The notes under the pieces: model-generated
Seen by the model: the letters and a program-made list of their open reading frames with translations, nothing else
What the model was told of the DNA's origin: nothing
The model's database searches: none
Position numbers and translations under genes: made by a program
NCBI RefSeq assembly: GCF_000757885.1
Contig: NZ_JQCR01000002.1
Span: 1,798,001 to 1,862,000, forward strand
Length of the DNA: 64,000 bases
Source: Paenibacillus wynnii
GTDB lineage: Bacteria > Bacillota > Bacilli > Paenibacillales > Paenibacillaceae
Direction: 5' to 3'
In this document: piece by piece, positions 1 through 8,460 of the stretch
How the letters are laid out: each line of letters opens with the position of its first letter
How positions within the stretch are numbered: the first letter of the stretch is position 1

Positions 1-384
1 ATATTCCACACGTTCGTGACGAGAAAGCTGATCGAATTTAAATTTCATCTCACTTCTAATTACACTTTTCTCCTTCATTAGGAAATCATCATTAAGATCA
101 ATATATTCCCCTAACAATGCCATGAATTTCACAAAACTCTCATAGAACCGGATAAATTTCCAACGACTTCCCTCAAATTCTAGACAAAGATATTCTTTCG
201 ATGTCATTGCTCTCACTTCGAAGCCGAATGTACTACTTAATTCAATTAAGTTACATCCTTTCACATTCGCTTTCATCACAACATGCTCCAACAGGTGAGT
301 AAGACCTTCCTTTCCGTTTGGGTCGTCTTTGCTCCCAATAGGAAAAACTATTCTTAACGAAGAAATCCCTCCTTGACTACCCAT
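1..384 (-). CDS. M16-family zinc peptidase, N-terminal part (truncated by window edge)
   Basis: The reading frame runs off the left edge; about 128 N-terminal residues are visible. Near residue 30 it carries HLLEH, the inverted zinc-binding HxxEH motif of M16 (insulinase/AlbF-like) peptidases, in the usual N-terminal place, followed by a mixed alpha/beta stretch. The ATG at 384 overlaps the stop codon of the preceding gene (GATGGGTAG), so translation is probably coupled to it. It is the last visible gene of the unit that starts with the ComX-like precursor, so a role in trimming that peptide is a reasonable inference. Family assignment rests on this one motif and its position; the substrate is unknown. 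Confidence 0.68.
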   Translation of the reverse strand, partial: MGSQGGISSLRIVFPIGSKDDPNGKEGLTHLLEHVVMKANVKGCNLIELSSTFGFEVRAMTSKEYLCLEFEGSRWKFIRFYESFVKFMALLGEYIDLNDDFLMKEKSVIRSEMKFKFDQLSRHERVEY

Positions 385-1228
385 CGAGCACACATCGAGT
401 CTTTAGATGTTCCAATAAAGCAGCTATAGTCGAATACTGGGAATGCTGCCACTGCCGCTCTTGTGCATAAGGGTAGTTCCAAACACCGTTATTGTAGGCT
501 TGATGAATATACTCACCTAGAGCATGCATAACTTCTCCATCGTAATTAAAGTAATTTAATCCCCAGTATAATTCTGCTACTAGATCACCCAAGTTAGAGT
601 GGAGCGCATACTCGCAATCCTGTATTAAGGAATCTATATTATTGGTCCTAATCTCTTTAGTAAAATAATCTGATTCTACTAGAAAGAAGTGCGTGTTTAC
701 ATAAATTTCATCTACTCGACTGCCGATTATATTTTGGACAGAAAGCGGTTGTTTTACATCAATGCCCAGTTTTTCACAAAAGAAATTTACCATATAATCG
801 TAGATTAAAGAGTATCCTTTGACTTTATGAATGACACGATTCAACTCAGCCTCGAATTTCGGGCTTATATCGAACTCAACTTCACTTACTATCTTTCGAT
901 AATATTGAAGACCTAAATAGGAAAAGAGAATCTGGCTTCGGTCATAAATCCCTAGTTGATGAAGCTCGCTCACTTTATCATCCATGTCTTTTTTTAGCAT
1001 GATTTCCAAAGCGTTACGCCTTAACTTCAGTTGATCCAGTCCCTTAGGCAACAACAAATCATTTAATTCCCTACTGTAACGGGTGAGTATGACATGTAGG
1101 AAAAACAGTTCATCAAATTGATGTTCTGGGTCATGAATTAAGCTGGTCCTATCTATATAGTGACGAAGTCCACTTGCAAGCCTCTGCTTAATAACGTGGA
1201 TGATTTCATCTACAGGCTGCAAAGTCAT
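377..1228 (-). CDS. Uncharacterised 283-aa protein of the ComX-like cluster
   Basis: I do not recognise this family. The protein is predicted mostly helical, has no signal peptide or membrane segment, and ends in an aromatic-rich stretch (WNYPYAQERQW) before a final helix. The ATG at 1228 is preferred because AAAGGGG lies 8 nt upstream; an in-frame ATG at 1249 has no good ribosome site. It follows the upstream gene closely and overlaps the start of the M16 peptidase gene, so all three are probably one transcript. A function as a peptide-modification or peptidase-partner protein would be guesswork based only on position. Confidence 0.7.
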   Translation of the reverse strand: MTLQPVDEIIHVIKQRLASGLRHYIDRTSLIHDPEHQFDELFFLHVILTRYSRELNDLLLPKGLDQLKLRRNALEIMLKKDMDDKVSELHQLGIYDRSQILFSYLGLQYYRKIVSEVEFDISPKFEAELNRVIHKVKGYSLIYDYMVNFFCEKLGIDVKQPLSVQNIIGSRVDEIYVNTHFFLVESDYFTKEIRTNNIDSLIQDCEYALHSNLGDLVAELYWGLNYFNYDGEVMHALGEYIHQAYNNGVWNYPYAQERQWQHSQYSTIAALLEHLKTRCVLDG

Positions 1229-1251
1229 AAAGCATTCCCCTTTCTTCATTG

Positions 1252-1935
1252 CTATACCTGCAGTACATACTGTGTCATGAGTTTTCCTTCTTGATCAGTG
1301 GCTATGACCATCCAAACACCCGAGCACATGTCTTCTAATAAAAGACTACTCTCAAATACGTTATCACTGTTCCTTTGTGCAGATAGCAAAACATGCTGCC
1401 CCACATTCTGCCATATATGATTGATTTTAAATTGCTCATCTGGGACAGTTGGCCCAGTAATTGTCTTGAATACTAGCCTCCCATCACTTTCCTTAATCTC
1501 GCTACGGATTGAATAAGGTGAAATATCCTTCTCCATAACGGGGTAAGCGACTATATTACTAGCATTGAAGACATAGGTTGTGGAGCTAAAAATATATCCA
1601 TTTTTATCAGAAAGAACCAGATTGAAATATTCTTTGGGTTCTCTTTTTTCGCATACAAACTCAATGGTGTAGATAGATGACTGCTTGATAAATTCGATTG
1701 CATATTTCCTCTCCGGGAAATACACCGTAGCCTTAGATAACAGGTCTTCGTTTCCTTTTGCCGAATGTAGATTAAGACAGCCCTTAACCTTAATGATCTC
1801 TGGGCCCATTTCACTAACATCGAATGTGCAGATAACCTCCGTTCCATAATTACTCATGGAGGTCTGCTCGAACGCGCTCATTAACGCGCATCTATCTCCT
1901 AGATCCTTATTCTCCAACTTGTGCAACACCTGCAT
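1252..1935 (-). CDS. Uncharacterised 227-aa beta-rich protein of the ComX-like cluster
   Basis: No family recognised. The sequence alternates short hydrophobic and polar segments typical of beta-sandwich folds, with no signal peptide or transmembrane helix. Upstream of the ATG at 1935 is AGAAGG at about 12 nt; a GTG at 1947 and an ATG at 1881 are alternative starts. The chosen start overlaps the 3' end of the ABC permease gene by 29 nt, which argues for translational coupling and a shared task with the transporter. It could be an accessory or immunity-like protein of a peptide export system; that is inference from context only. Confidence 0.68.
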   Translation of the reverse strand: MQVLHKLENKDLGDRCALMSAFEQTSMSNYGTEVICTFDVSEMGPEIIKVKGCLNLHSAKGNEDLLSKATVYFPERKYAIEFIKQSSIYTIEFVCEKREPKEYFNLVLSDKNGYIFSSTTYVFNASNIVAYPVMEKDISPYSIRSEIKESDGRLVFKTITGPTVPDEQFKINHIWQNVGQHVLLSAQRNSDNVFESSLLLEDMCSGVWMVIATDQEGKLMTQYVLQV

Positions 1936-2659
1936 ATTTGCGCACACCCTTCTTCTTTTTTCCTTTGATCAACCAAGCAACCCCAAGCAGAAAAAGTATT
2001 AGGAAGATCCCCAAAGCGCCAAGATCGCCAGATAGTCTTGCTCCTTGCTTAAATAAGGCCTCCGTCCAGAGATTGTTTATATAATACAGCGGTGAGAATC
2101 GAGACAGAATTTGAAGCAATCCGGAACTTTTGTCGATCGGATAGAATACTCCCGAAGTCCCTATGAGCAAAAAATAAATAGCTTGCGATAATCCCAGAGC
2201 TGCATTTTGTTTTTTGACAATCCATCCACAGAAAGTCGCAAGTAGTAGAAACACAAACATTGATAATCCAAAGGACAGAACCAGCACTCCCCAATTAACC
2301 TGTAGTGTCAAACCCAGTGAGAGTGCTCCCAATACAATCACCAACACGATCTGAACGGTGAGAATAACCACTCTGCTTAAGTAAAATCCGCTCAAAAGTT
2401 TAACGGAACTTCCCTTTTGCCTAATAAGAGAGAGTATTCCTTGTTCATTAAATTGGGCCAGACGGTAAGGGAGAGAGAAAATAATACTTTGAAGAAAAAA
2501 CAAGCTAACTAACCCTGGAAGGATAAACTGGGAGAACTCCTGTGATTTTATAAACAGGCTGAATGCTAATATCATAATCAGTGGAAAAAACCAATCCCAA
2601 AACATCAGCTGAGTCATCCTTAAATCAGCTCTTAAAAAATTGATTGTAAGTTTCTTCAA
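1907..2659 (-). CDS. ABC-2 type transporter permease
   Basis: A 250-residue protein with about six hydrophobic segments, starting with a short cytoplasmic N terminus (MKKLTINFLRADLR) as in ABC-2 permeases that act with a separate ATPase, and ending in a basic tail (KGKKKKGVRK). The start is a TTG whose codon overlaps the ATPase stop (TTGA at 2656-2659), with GAGG 5 nt upstream. Such permeases move peptides, lipids or drugs across the membrane; here the neighbouring ComX-like gene suggests export of a modified peptide, or immunity to it. The substrate is not shown by the sequence. Confidence 0.85.
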   Translation of the reverse strand: MKKLTINFLRADLRMTQLMFWDWFFPLIMILAFSLFIKSQEFSQFILPGLVSLFFLQSIIFSLPYRLAQFNEQGILSLIRQKGSSVKLLSGFYLSRVVILTVQIVLVIVLGALSLGLTLQVNWGVLVLSFGLSMFVFLLLATFCGWIVKKQNAALGLSQAIYFLLIGTSGVFYPIDKSSGLLQILSRFSPLYYINNLWTEALFKQGARLSGDLGALGIFLILFLLGVAWLIKGKKKKGVRKYAGVAQVGE

Positions 2660-3330
2660 ATGTCCTCACATTCCTTTTCCAAGTATTCCATTATCTTATC
2701 TTCATTCATATCCATAAGCTCCGACGGCAACGTTATAGGATCATGTTCGTATAACTTTTTATTTGATAAAAAACAAATTCGATCTGCATACTTCAGACCT
2801 TCACTGACATGATGGCTGATAGCAATTACGAGTTTTCCGTTAGCTGCGTTTTGCTGCAGAACCTCGGTATAATACATTTTTCGTGAGACAGCGTCCAATG
2901 CTGCATCAGCTTCATCATAGAGCTGAATATCATCATCGCTCATCCCCGTGATAGCCAAATATAGTCTTTGTTTCTCTCCACCCGATAGTTTTCTAGCCAC
3001 TTTGTTTTCAATCTCATCTAATTGGTATTTAGCTTTAAGGTCGGCGTATTGCACATTCGTGTCCAACAGTTCCAAAAAACTTTCTACATTCTCTTTAACC
3101 GTCATATCCTCGAAATAAATGGGATTCTGCCTATGCAGTATGATCTCTCCACCCAGCTGAATACTTCCTGTGTCTGGCTTCAAATCCCCGCTTATCAATT
3201 GGAACAAGGTACTTTTTCCAGCTCCGTTCTTAGCCAAAAGAAAGTACAATAAACCCGGCTTAAAGCTGAAATTAACGTCCTGCAATATTTCGGTAGAATA
3301 GCCAAAACTAACATTTGCAATGTTTAGCAT
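2656..3330 (-). CDS. ABC transporter ATP-binding protein
   Basis: A 224-residue nucleotide-binding subunit. Visible motifs are Walker A (AKNGAGKST, about residue 34), the signature LSGGEKQR (about 115), Walker B followed by DEAD (YDEADAALD) and the H-loop (ISHHVSEG). Walker B is followed by DEA rather than the common DEP, a small deviation that keeps the catalytic Glu. The ribosome site AAAGGAG is 7 nt before ATG. It lies 49 nt downstream of the ComX-like gene and overlaps its permease, so the two form one transporter energised in the cytoplasm. The transported substrate is inferred, not shown. Confidence 0.92.
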   Translation of the reverse strand: MLNIANVSFGYSTEILQDVNFSFKPGLLYFLLAKNGAGKSTLFQLISGDLKPDTGSIQLGGEIILHRQNPIYFEDMTVKENVESFLELLDTNVQYADLKAKYQLDEIENKVARKLSGGEKQRLYLAITGMSDDDIQLYDEADAALDAVSRKMYYTEVLQQNAANGKLVIAISHHVSEGLKYADRICFLSNKKLYEHDPITLPSELMDMNEDKIMEYLEKECEDI

Positions 3331-3379
3331 TCTTCTGCTCCTTTAGACGAATAGATTGGACCTTCCTCCTGACAAGAGG

Positions 3380-3568
3380 TTACATCGGCCATTCGCCTTT
3401 CATTGTTTCAATTAATTTGTACACGTTCGTCTTCGACGATTTTTCGAACATTATTTTAAATTTTTCAAACACAGCAGGATCGGCACTCATTTGGATATCG
3501 GCTAGTGCAAGAGTACCACCCTTCATTCCCTGTACCCACTGCCAAAGTTTATCGGACATTTCTATCAT
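3380..3568 (-). CDS. ComX-like pheromone precursor peptide (candidate)
   Basis: A 59- to 62-residue peptide ending in KGEWPM. In characterised ComX precursors a Trp near the C terminus, often third from the end, is prenylated by ComQ and the last 5-10 residues are released; the third-from-last Trp here fits. The middle (ALADIQMSADPAVFEKF) is compatible in layout with the ComX leader, but similarity is weak by eye. The ATG at 3559 (GAAGG 11 nt upstream) is better spaced than the ATG at 3568. The gene is not between comQ and comP as in Bacillus; it lies after the response regulator, behind a terminator, heading the transporter and peptidase unit. Confidence 0.62.
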   Translation of the reverse strand: MIEMSDKLWQWVQGMKGGTLALADIQMSADPAVFEKFKIMFEKSSKTNVYKLIETMKGEWPM

Positions 3569-3628
3569 CGCCTTCGTTTTCTTAAGTTAAATATACGTTA
3601 AGAAATCGAAGTTGAAATGAGTATATTG

Positions 3629-3646
3629 TGCAATAGTACACCACTA
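3629..3646. promoter_or_regulatory. Imperfect palindrome upstream of the ComX-like gene
   Basis: On the minus strand TGTACTATTGCACA forms an imperfect dyad about 60-80 nt before the ComX-like start. It lies in the short intergenic region behind the regulator gene terminator, where an operator for the ComA-like regulator would be expected. It does not match the Bacillus subtilis ComA box as I remember it, so the assignment is weak. Confidence 0.25.
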
Positions 3647-3706
3647 ATATTTACATTTTTAAAAAATAGTAAACATAACTCTATTATCAACATAAACAAA
3701 TCAGAA

Positions 3707-3737
3707 ATAAGAGAGTGGCAGCAGCCACCCTCTTATG
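3707..3737 (-). terminator. Terminator after the response regulator gene
   Basis: The dyad ATAAGAG-GTGGC-agca-GCCAC-CTCTTAT ends the kinase/regulator transcript and separates it from the ComX-like unit. The arms contain A/T tracts, so it may work on both strands. Confidence 0.7.
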
Positions 3738-3798
3738 TTTTATTATTTATTTATATTCAATACTGGAACCATTTGGATTTTCTATGCTCTGTACTTAG

Positions 3799-4395
3799 TC
3801 ACATTTTGTATTTCAGCTTCACAATTCCCAATTCAATCCCCCGTACAATAGCAGCAACAGTAGAGTTTACACTGAACTTCTCATTAATCGTTTGTATGTG
3901 GTTGTTCACCGTTCTTCGACTGATATAAAGTTTGTCTGCTACCTCTTGTTGCTTCAATCCTTCCGCTGTTAATTGCAGGACTACTTTCTCACGATCAGTT
4001 AGCGGCTCAGTTACGGAATCATATTTTGGAAATATCATTCCTCCCCCAGCAACCCATTTAATTTGCTCGACCAATTCATGAATAGAAATGTCTTTATTAA
4101 TGAAGCCTTTAGCCCCCATCTTGATTGCTTCATTATGGTATTCAATAAAATTGTATCCGGACAAGAATATGATTTTATAGAGCGGATATTTCTTCAAAAC
4201 AACTTTGGCTAGTTCCAGTCCGTTATATTCTCCCATATGTATATCCATAAGTATGATATCCGGTTGCTTTTTCTCCAATATTTCCATCATATTCTCGGAC
4301 GATGAGTAGGTTTCAAATTTGCTAACACTGCTTTTCATGGAAATCTCCATACTTTTAGCAAAAAGCTTGTGGTCATCAAACAACATGATGTGCAT
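3799..4395 (-). CDS. ComA-type NarL/LuxR response regulator
   Basis: A 198-residue two-domain regulator. The N-terminal receiver has the acidic pair DD (residues 7-8), the phosphoacceptor Asp in IILMDIHMGEYNG (about 51) and the conserved Lys in FINKDIS. The C-terminal LuxR-type HTH reads LTDREKVVLQLTAEGL...ISRRTVNNHI. The start ATG has AGGAG 6 nt upstream and overlaps the kinase gene by 20 nt, so the two are co-translated. By family it is phosphorylated by the neighbouring kinase and binds DNA as a dimer; the ComX-like unit downstream is the obvious candidate target. Confidence 0.9.
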   Translation of the reverse strand: MHIMLFDDHKLFAKSMEISMKSSVSKFETYSSSENMMEILEKKQPDIILMDIHMGEYNGLELAKVVLKKYPLYKIIFLSGYNFIEYHNEAIKMGAKGFINKDISIHELVEQIKWVAGGGMIFPKYDSVTEPLTDREKVVLQLTAEGLKQQEVADKLYISRRTVNNHIQTINEKFSVNSTVAAIVRGIELGIVKLKYKM

Positions 4396-6406
4396 ATTCT
4401 TCTCCTGTTCCTTTCATCGGAATTTTGATTTGTATATGTGTACCAGATAATAGGTTACTCTTGATGGAGAATTCTCCGTGCAACGTGTTAATTTCCTGCT
4501 TGGCGGACAGCAGTCCGATATGATTGGTATATAGCTTTTCTTCAAGCATATTAACCCCTATGTCGAAACCTTTCCCATCATCAATGACATCAATCAAGAG
4601 GATTCGGATATCAGACACCTTGAGTGAAATTATAATCTCAGAAGCCTCTGCGTGCTTAATGGCATTTTGCAGCAGTTCCTTCACAGTTCGAAATACCGTG
4701 TACTGCAATTCTTTATCGACCTCTAAATTATAATCCGATTCGAGTCTTATTTTTAAATCAGGCTGCTGAACCGCTTCAATATTCAACTTTTTACATAATA
4801 TGCCGAGACTTTGATAGAGTCCGAGATCTGTCAATGTGGTCGGGTAAATGTCAAACATTTTGTCTCGTATAGAAGTATTCAAATCACTGAACGTGTTCAA
4901 AATAAGTTCTTGAATATCTCTCTGAGGAGTTTGCAATGCCTCCGTCATGTTACGCATTGCAAGAATCGATTGCAGAATATCGTCATGAAGATATAGAGCT
5001 AAGCTCTTGCGGATTCCCTCCACCTTTTGTACAAATGAGACATTCAAATAATCTTCATACCTAATATTGGGTAAATGAACATACCGCCGCTGACTCTCAT
5101 GAAGTATTTCCGTCGTTTTTAAGATCTCACAGATAGTATCAGCCAGAATAATCATTGTGTTCATATCTTCCGATGTGAACTTGTCTTTATCGCTTTTTTG
5201 TCCTGTAATTAACCAGCCGTTAACAATTTTTTTATATTTTAAAGGAAAGGAAAAACAGCTCTTTTGCTCAAAAGTAATTGTATCAATCCTTTCTTTTAAT
5301 TGAGACTGATCAAACTTTTTCAGCGAGAAATGCTCAAAAATTCCGCTTTGCTCCAGAATATAGCTTCTATTGTTCTCCACCCAAATAATCAATGTGCCAT
5401 TTAAGGAGATCGTTTTATCGATAAATTGCTTGATTAAATTGCTCAAAGTGGACAAATAGTGGTCATACGTCATCTTCTGCAAAATTTCCAGCCGTTCCTT
5501 TTCCAGTTTTTCTTTCGTTTGAGTTAATATATATAGTTGTCTGGTGGATAAATGCCTTTGAAACAATAAGTAACAGTAAAAAATAATATAAGCTACAAGC
5601 AGTAGTAATAGAGATCGAATTAATGAAATACGAATGACATAAAGGGAAAAGGATAAAAAGAGGGACGTTCCAGCCAAAGCAAGCAACGCAAGTTTGCCTA
5701 GAAAAAAACCATCGATACTGGTCTGAAGTCCGTTTCGTTTAATCAGGATATATCCAACGGCGACGGGAAGCGCAATCAAAGTGTAAATGGAATATAACTT
5801 TATGGTATCAGGAAGAAATTGTCTCAGGAAAGTATTCGTAATGACAAACGGCATGAATGATATCGCTATTGAGACGTTCAAGATCATACGATCCCTGCTT
5901 AGGATTTTGCGCTGTTTGAAATTGTAGTAGATTGAAATCCAACCGCAGCAGAACGCAGCGAATAACAGGTGGAAGAAAAAGGCGTAGCTCAGATAAATTC
6001 TAAAACTAAGGAGTGCAAGTGAGGTTGCCAGTGCAGAGAGAAGGAGCAACGAGCTTAATTTATAGTAGAGACGCTTTAGGGGAAGGTTGGTAAAGTGTAT
6101 GAAAAAAATAAACAATACATTCGGGGCCAGACTCATAAAAACACGACCTATACCGAAATAGAAACGGGATGGACCGTTTAACAGCAAAAGAATCCAAGCC
6201 GTCATGTACATTAATACAATAAACCATTTAGCCGATGGTACAGCTGAAGTATTTAGATAAACAACAGTCCCTACACCTGTCAGCAGGCAAGTGAAAACAA
6301 CATCACTGGCAAACCCAACTGTATTAAAACTGCTAAAATAAACTACGCATACGAACAATAAAAGAGCATTAAATAGAATAAAACTAATCCACCTTTTGTT
6401 AATCAT
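4376..6406 (-). CDS. ComP-type membrane sensor histidine kinase
   Basis: A 676-residue kinase. The first 290 residues hold about eight to ten hydrophobic segments, followed by a coiled linker, a region at about 310-425 that may be GAF-like, a HisKA_3 dimerisation box with the phosphorylatable His in LYLHDDILQSIL, and an HATPase domain with N box (ELLQNAIKHAEAS) and G box (DDGKGFDIG). This architecture is that of ComP, which senses the prenylated ComX peptide at the outer face. The start ATG overlaps the comQ-like stop by 4 nt (ATGA), leaving no room for a comX gene between them. The ligand is inferred. Confidence 0.88.
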   Translation of the reverse strand: MINKRWISFILFNALLLFVCVVYFSSFNTVGFASDVVFTCLLTGVGTVVYLNTSAVPSAKWFIVLMYMTAWILLLLNGPSRFYFGIGRVFMSLAPNVLFIFFIHFTNLPLKRLYYKLSSLLLLSALATSLALLSFRIYLSYAFFFHLLFAAFCCGWISIYYNFKQRKILSRDRMILNVSIAISFMPFVITNTFLRQFLPDTIKLYSIYTLIALPVAVGYILIKRNGLQTSIDGFFLGKLALLALAGTSLFLSFSLYVIRISLIRSLLLLLVAYIIFYCYLLFQRHLSTRQLYILTQTKEKLEKERLEILQKMTYDHYLSTLSNLIKQFIDKTISLNGTLIIWVENNRSYILEQSGIFEHFSLKKFDQSQLKERIDTITFEQKSCFSFPLKYKKIVNGWLITGQKSDKDKFTSEDMNTMIILADTICEILKTTEILHESQRRYVHLPNIRYEDYLNVSFVQKVEGIRKSLALYLHDDILQSILAMRNMTEALQTPQRDIQELILNTFSDLNTSIRDKMFDIYPTTLTDLGLYQSLGILCKKLNIEAVQQPDLKIRLESDYNLEVDKELQYTVFRTVKELLQNAIKHAEASEIIISLKVSDIRILLIDVIDDGKGFDIGVNMLEEKLYTNHIGLLSAKQEINTLHGEFSIKSNLLSGTHIQIKIPMKGTGEEYAHHVV

Positions 6407-7308
6407 ACTGTCACCAAGCCAAGATACATTAACAGTCCTGCATTCAAATTCACATTTTCCGGAAAACGCTCGTAAAGCATCTGGCTACATTTATCCTTGC
6501 AGAGTTCGCGTGTCAGTATACAGTATTCCAAAGATCCGCTGGCTATGATTGCCTCTCTAAGTGCTGCTATGGAGATGCCTCCTGCCGCATAGGACACAAG
6601 AGTCATTTTCATCTCAGCCTTTGTATTTTCATCGGATATCTCCAGCATTTTAAGCAAAGGAAGAGTTGGTTTCAGCTTGGGCAGATCGCTCTTTGTATCA
6701 TTAAATACAGCGTGCAGATCGTTGGACAGCTGCATCGCAGTCCCTGCATAGGTTAAAAATTTTTCCCAGAAAACTTGCTCCTCTGGATCCGCAAAAGCCG
6801 CTACCAATTTCAAAATAGCAACGGTTTTGGGGAGGATCTGATTCAAATACTGCTGCTCGGTAATCCCGTCAATCACCGTTTTATTTACATCCATCCACTC
6901 TCCAAGCATTGCACTTTGCAAGTGAACATAGCCACGTTCATTGGATGAATGGGTATGAAGCCTACTAAGAGATTCAATGAGTAAATCAGCAAACAAAAAA
7001 ATGACATTATTATTGCCAATAGATTCGGCGATTGCCGGTTTATCCTCATCCAGAAGATCATCTAGTATCTTCGAAGATAAACACAGCATTTCAATATTTG
7101 CAGCGAGCGTGATATCCTCTTTCACAATCGGTTTATTCCTGAAAGAATATATGTATAAGTATAGTAATCCCCAGCTAAATTGTTTCAGCATATGTCTAAG
7201 ATCTATAACTTGTAGTATCCCAGCTTCAGAACCATTATTGTATTTATCAAACAACGTCCTCTCGTTGATTTCAGTGAAAATTTCCTCAATTATGGTCTCC
7301 GTATTCAT
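6403..7308 (-). CDS. comQ: ComQ-type isoprenyl transferase
   Basis: A 301-residue all-helical protein of the polyprenyl synthase superfamily. It has one strong Asp-rich motif, DDLLDED (residues 83-89), and a second weaker acidic region, SNDLHAVFNDTKSDL (about 195-209), the pattern seen in ComQ rather than in chain-elongating synthases. ComQ transfers a geranyl or farnesyl group to a Trp of ComX. The ATG at 7308 is chosen because GGAGGGTG lies 5-7 nt upstream; an earlier in-frame ATG at 7323 overlaps that site. Adjacent kinase, regulator and ComX-like genes support the call. The other option is a small isoprenoid synthase of unrelated function. Confidence 0.78.
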   Translation of the reverse strand: MNTETIIEEIFTEINERTLFDKYNNGSEAGILQVIDLRHMLKQFSWGLLYLYIYSFRNKPIVKEDITLAANIEMLCLSSKILDDLLDEDKPAIAESIGNNNVIFLFADLLIESLSRLHTHSSNERGYVHLQSAMLGEWMDVNKTVIDGITEQQYLNQILPKTVAILKLVAAFADPEEQVFWEKFLTYAGTAMQLSNDLHAVFNDTKSDLPKLKPTLPLLKMLEISDENTKAEMKMTLVSYAAGGISIAALREAIIASGSLEYCILTRELCKDKCSQMLYERFPENVNLNAGLLMYLGLVTV

Positions 7309-7706
7309 AACACCCTCCGTCATGAGAAGTATCTAATTCGTACGTTTAATTACTCCATTTTTTACATATATTTTATTATTAATTGAAGGCATTGTAAATA
7401 AATTGTTTGAGTTTCCATTTTCCTTCTCAATGAAATGTCGACTACCGGTTCAGGTTTACCGACCTTGTTACAGTAGCCTTTGAATTCCTCTTAGGTTAGT
7501 TGTCTATTTAATATACTTTGATGATTCCTTGCTTCTTCCACAAAGAGACAACGTTACCGAGTAGATTTGAACCACTTAGATTGTTCGACTGTCCGCCGCA
7601 CCAAAAAAGACACCCTAAGGTGCCTTTTCTCTTTACTCATAAGAGACTACTCATTAAAAGCCTGGTTTCCCAATGATCTCGATTTGAGCGATAAACCTGC
7701 ATGGTG
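7309..7706. other. Intergenic region upstream of the comQ-like gene
   Basis: Apart from the terminator at 7603-7628 I see no gene in these 400 bases. The part next to the comQ-like gene is AT-rich and presumably carries its promoter, but no convincing -35/-10 pair stands out. Confidence 0.5.
7603..7628 (-). terminator. Terminator downstream of pflA
   Basis: AAAAAAGACACC-ctaa-GGTGCCTTTTCT can fold on either strand and ends the pflB-pflA transcript. Its stem is almost the same as the ssrA terminator stem at 40.3 kb and the copies at 16.1, 16.4 and 37.7 kb, but the tmRNA acceptor sequence that follows in those copies is missing here. Confidence 0.75.
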
Positions 7707-8447
7707 TTAATATGCGCCCAATATCTCTTTTGCCATTTGGATGGTTTCTTCATCCGGTGGCTTGATATGAAGAAGCGGGTATTTAATACCAAGCTGTTCG
7801 TACTTATACTTTCCCATTTCGTGATAAGGCAAGACTTCAACGCGCTCTACATTTCGCAAGGTCTTGATAAAGTCGGCCAGCTTCCGAAGATCTGCTTCAT
7901 CATCCGATATGCCGGGAACAAGAACATGTCTGATCCATACTGGAATGTTAGCCTCTGAGAGAAAACGGGCAAAGTCGAGAATATGATCGTTTGGCTTACC
8001 GGTTAAGTCGAGATGCTTCTGCGGATCCATTTGCTTCAAATCAAGCAGAACGAGGTCGGTAACCTGCATCAATTGCTGTAGCGTCTCAAAGAAATGGCCG
8101 CGCCTGCTAAAGCAACCACCTGAAGAATCGATTGCGGTGTGAATGCCAAGTTCTCGTTTTAAAGCCTGGAACAGAGTAAGAAGAAAATCAGTCTGCAATA
8201 GAGGCTCTCCGCCACTGACCGTTACTCCACCCCCGGAAAACTGCAGAAAGGGGAGATACCCGCGAATTTCTTCAACCAATTCCTGAACGGTTACCAGTTG
8301 GCCTTCTCCAATCGTCCAGGTATCAGGGTTGTGACAATATAGGCAGCGCAGTAAGCATCCCTGCATGAACACAACGAATCGAATACCCGGCCCATCTACC
8401 ATACCGGATGTTTCAATGGAATGAATGCGACCTTGGTGCTGTTCCAT
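7707..8447 (-). CDS. pflA: Pyruvate formate-lyase-activating enzyme
   Basis: A 246-residue radical SAM enzyme that uses a 4Fe-4S cluster and S-adenosylmethionine to install the glycyl radical on PflB in the cytoplasm under anaerobic conditions. The cluster motif CLLRCLYC (CxxxCxxC) lies near residue 30, preceded by TSGMVDGPGIRFVVF, the usual PflA start region, and followed by SGGGVTVSGGEPLLQ, the SAM-binding segment. The ATG at 8447 has GGAGGAAG 6 nt upstream; a longer frame from 8495 would overlap pflB. It lies 13 nt downstream of pflB and is co-transcribed with it. Confidence 0.96.
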   Translation of the reverse strand: MEQHQGRIHSIETSGMVDGPGIRFVVFMQGCLLRCLYCHNPDTWTIGEGQLVTVQELVEEIRGYLPFLQFSGGGVTVSGGEPLLQTDFLLTLFQALKRELGIHTAIDSSGGCFSRRGHFFETLQQLMQVTDLVLLDLKQMDPQKHLDLTGKPNDHILDFARFLSEANIPVWIRHVLVPGISDDEADLRKLADFIKTLRNVERVEVLPYHEMGKYKYEQLGIKYPLLHIKPPDEETIQMAKEILGAY

Positions 8448-8460
8448 AGCGCTTCCTCCG

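Noticed and set aside
6403..6406. A comX gene between comQ and comP
   Set aside because: The two genes overlap by 4 nt, leaving no space.
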